Source: Longimicrobiaceae bacterium (GTDB lineage: Bacteria; Gemmatimonadota; Gemmatimonadetes; Longimicrobiales; Longimicrobiaceae). Taken from it: a DNA stretch of 6,530 bases. Position 1 is the first letter of the stretch. Each line of letters opens with the position of its first letter. This document shows positions 5,759-6,530 of this stretch, piece after piece. The translations under genes were made by a program, and so were the position numbers. The DNA lies in assembly GCA_030146875.1 (NCBI GenBank), contig JASLAX010000193.1, positions 1-6,530 of the forward strand, read 5' to 3'. The notes beneath the pieces were generated by a model. It was given only the letters and a program-made list of their open reading frames with translations. It had not been told where the DNA came from and searched no databases.

Positions 5759-6530
5759 ATGCCGGTGATGACCTACCGCGAGGCGCTGAACCTGGCGCTC
5801 GCCGAGGAGATGGAGCGCGACCCCGACGTCTTCCTGATGGGCGAGGAGGTGGGCGTCTACAATGGGGCGTACAAGGTGTCCAAGGGGCTCCTGGACCGCT
5901 TCGGCGAGATGCGCGTGGTGGACACGCCCATCACCGAGCTGGGCTTCGCCGGGCTGGGCGTGGGCGCCGCCATGACGGGGCTGCGCCCGGTGATCGAGTT
6001 CATGACCTGGAACTTCGCCTACCTGGCGACCGACCAGATCTGGAACGCGGCCGCGAAGCTGCTCTCCATGAGCGCGGGGCAGTTCAAGGTGCCGGTGACC
6101 TTCCGCGGCCCCAACGGCGCCGCGCTGCAGCTCGCCGCGCAGCACTCGCAGGCGCTCGAGGCCATCTACGCCCACTTCCCCGGCACCAAGGTCGTCGTCC
6201 CCGGCACCCCGGCGGACGCGAAGGGGCTGCTCAAGGCCTCCATCCGCGACGACGACCCGGTCTGCTTCTTCGAAGGGGAGATGCTCTACAACCTCAAGGG
6301 CGAGGTCCCCGAGGACGACGACTTCGTCATCCCCCTCGGCGTGGCCGACCTCAAGCGCCAGGGGGGCGACGTCTCCATCATCACCCACGGGAAGATGGTC
6401 CACACGGCGCTGCAGGCGGCCGCATCGCTGGAGAAGGAAGGGATCGACGCGGAGGTGCTGGACCTGCGCACCCTCCGGCCCCTCGACGTGGACGCCATCC
6501 TCGCCACGGTGGCGAAGACCAACCGGGTGG
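5759..6530 (+). CDS. pdhB: Pyruvate dehydrogenase E1 component, beta subunit (3' end outside window)
   Basis: Beta partner of PdhA in the alpha2-beta2 E1 enzyme. The window holds 257 codons plus one base; the family is about 325 residues, so about 70 C-terminal residues are missing. The pyrimidine-binding domain starts at TYREALNLALAEEM (5-18) with GEEVG (28-32). DTPITE (55-60) carries E60, the conserved glutamate that contacts the aminopyrimidine N1' of thiamine diphosphate, followed by GFAGLGVGAA (62-71). EFMTWNFAYLATDQI (80-94), MSAGQ (104-108, commonly MSGGQ), FRGPNGAA (115-122) and AQHSQ (127-131, with H129 the usual active-site histidine) follow. The transketolase C-terminal domain begins near 205 (DVSIITHGKMV). 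All landmark residues that are visible look intact. An E2 gene (pdhC) would be expected next but is not in the window. Confidence 0.95.
   Translation, partial: MPVMTYREALNLALAEEMERDPDVFLMGEEVGVYNGAYKVSKGLLDRFGEMRVVDTPITELGFAGLGVGAAMTGLRPVIEFMTWNFAYLATDQIWNAAAKLLSMSAGQFKVPVTFRGPNGAALQLAAQHSQALEAIYAHFPGTKVVVPGTPADAKGLLKASIRDDDPVCFFEGEMLYNLKGEVPEDDDFVIPLGVADLKRQGGDVSIITHGKMVHTALQAAASLEKEGIDAEVLDLRTLRPLDVDAILATVAKTNRV

Noticed and set aside
4486..5760. Minus-strand frame opposite pdhA
   Set aside because: Its translation is rich in His, Val and Arg, the typical shadow of GC-rich coding DNA; pdhA on the other strand is conserved over its length.
1..6530. Defence island, toxin-antitoxin pair, CRISPR array, insertion sequence or tRNA
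   Set aside because: Apart from the lone Uma2 gene, nothing supports these: no direct-repeat array, transposase, small paired genes or tRNA-like fold was seen.

Overview
This is a very GC-rich bacterial window with strongly GC-biased third codon positions; I did not count the GC. It holds six protein genes and no tRNA, rRNA, CRISPR array or insertion sequence that I can see. The set resembles Gemmatimonadota of the Longimicrobium type: a heterotetrameric pyruvate dehydrogenase E1, lipoyl synthase next to the PDH genes, a Uma2 nuclease and an acyl-CoA-dehydrogenase-like protein. That placement rests on protein flavour only and is tentative; other high-GC phyla are possible.

Layout. Positions 2-268 (+) are the C-terminal end of a probable acyl-CoA dehydrogenase family protein. 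A 164-bp gap with a strong stem-loop follows. Positions 433-1197 (+) encode an endolysin-like M15 zinc peptidase with a C-terminal peptidoglycan-binding domain. It converges on a minus-strand methyltransferase of the cyclopropane-fatty-acid-synthase family (1256-2572); the 58-bp junction is rich in inverted repeats. A divergent intergenic region (2573-2798) carries a plausible sigma70-type promoter (TTGCGA, 17 bp, TATGTT) and a leader with three short perfect hairpins. Downstream is a tight plus-strand cluster: lipA (2799-3923), a Uma2-family nuclease (3947-4549), pdhA (4567-5757) and pdhB (5759 to beyond the window end).

How the genes fit together. PdhA and PdhB form the thiamine-diphosphate-dependent E1 of the pyruvate (or branched-chain 2-oxo acid) dehydrogenase complex. 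E1 hands its acyl group to lipoyl groups on E2, and LipA completes those lipoyl groups by inserting sulfur. Placing lipA with the E1 genes therefore makes metabolic sense. The Uma2 nuclease between them does not, and is the main oddity of the layout. The other notable points are at residue level: PdhA has Gly-Glu-Ala where the family has the Gly-Asp-Gly cofactor motif; LipA has a long C-terminal tail beyond its last conserved motif; and the methyltransferase appears to lack two residues important in cyclopropane synthases. I do not see evidence for a wholly new multi-gene system here.
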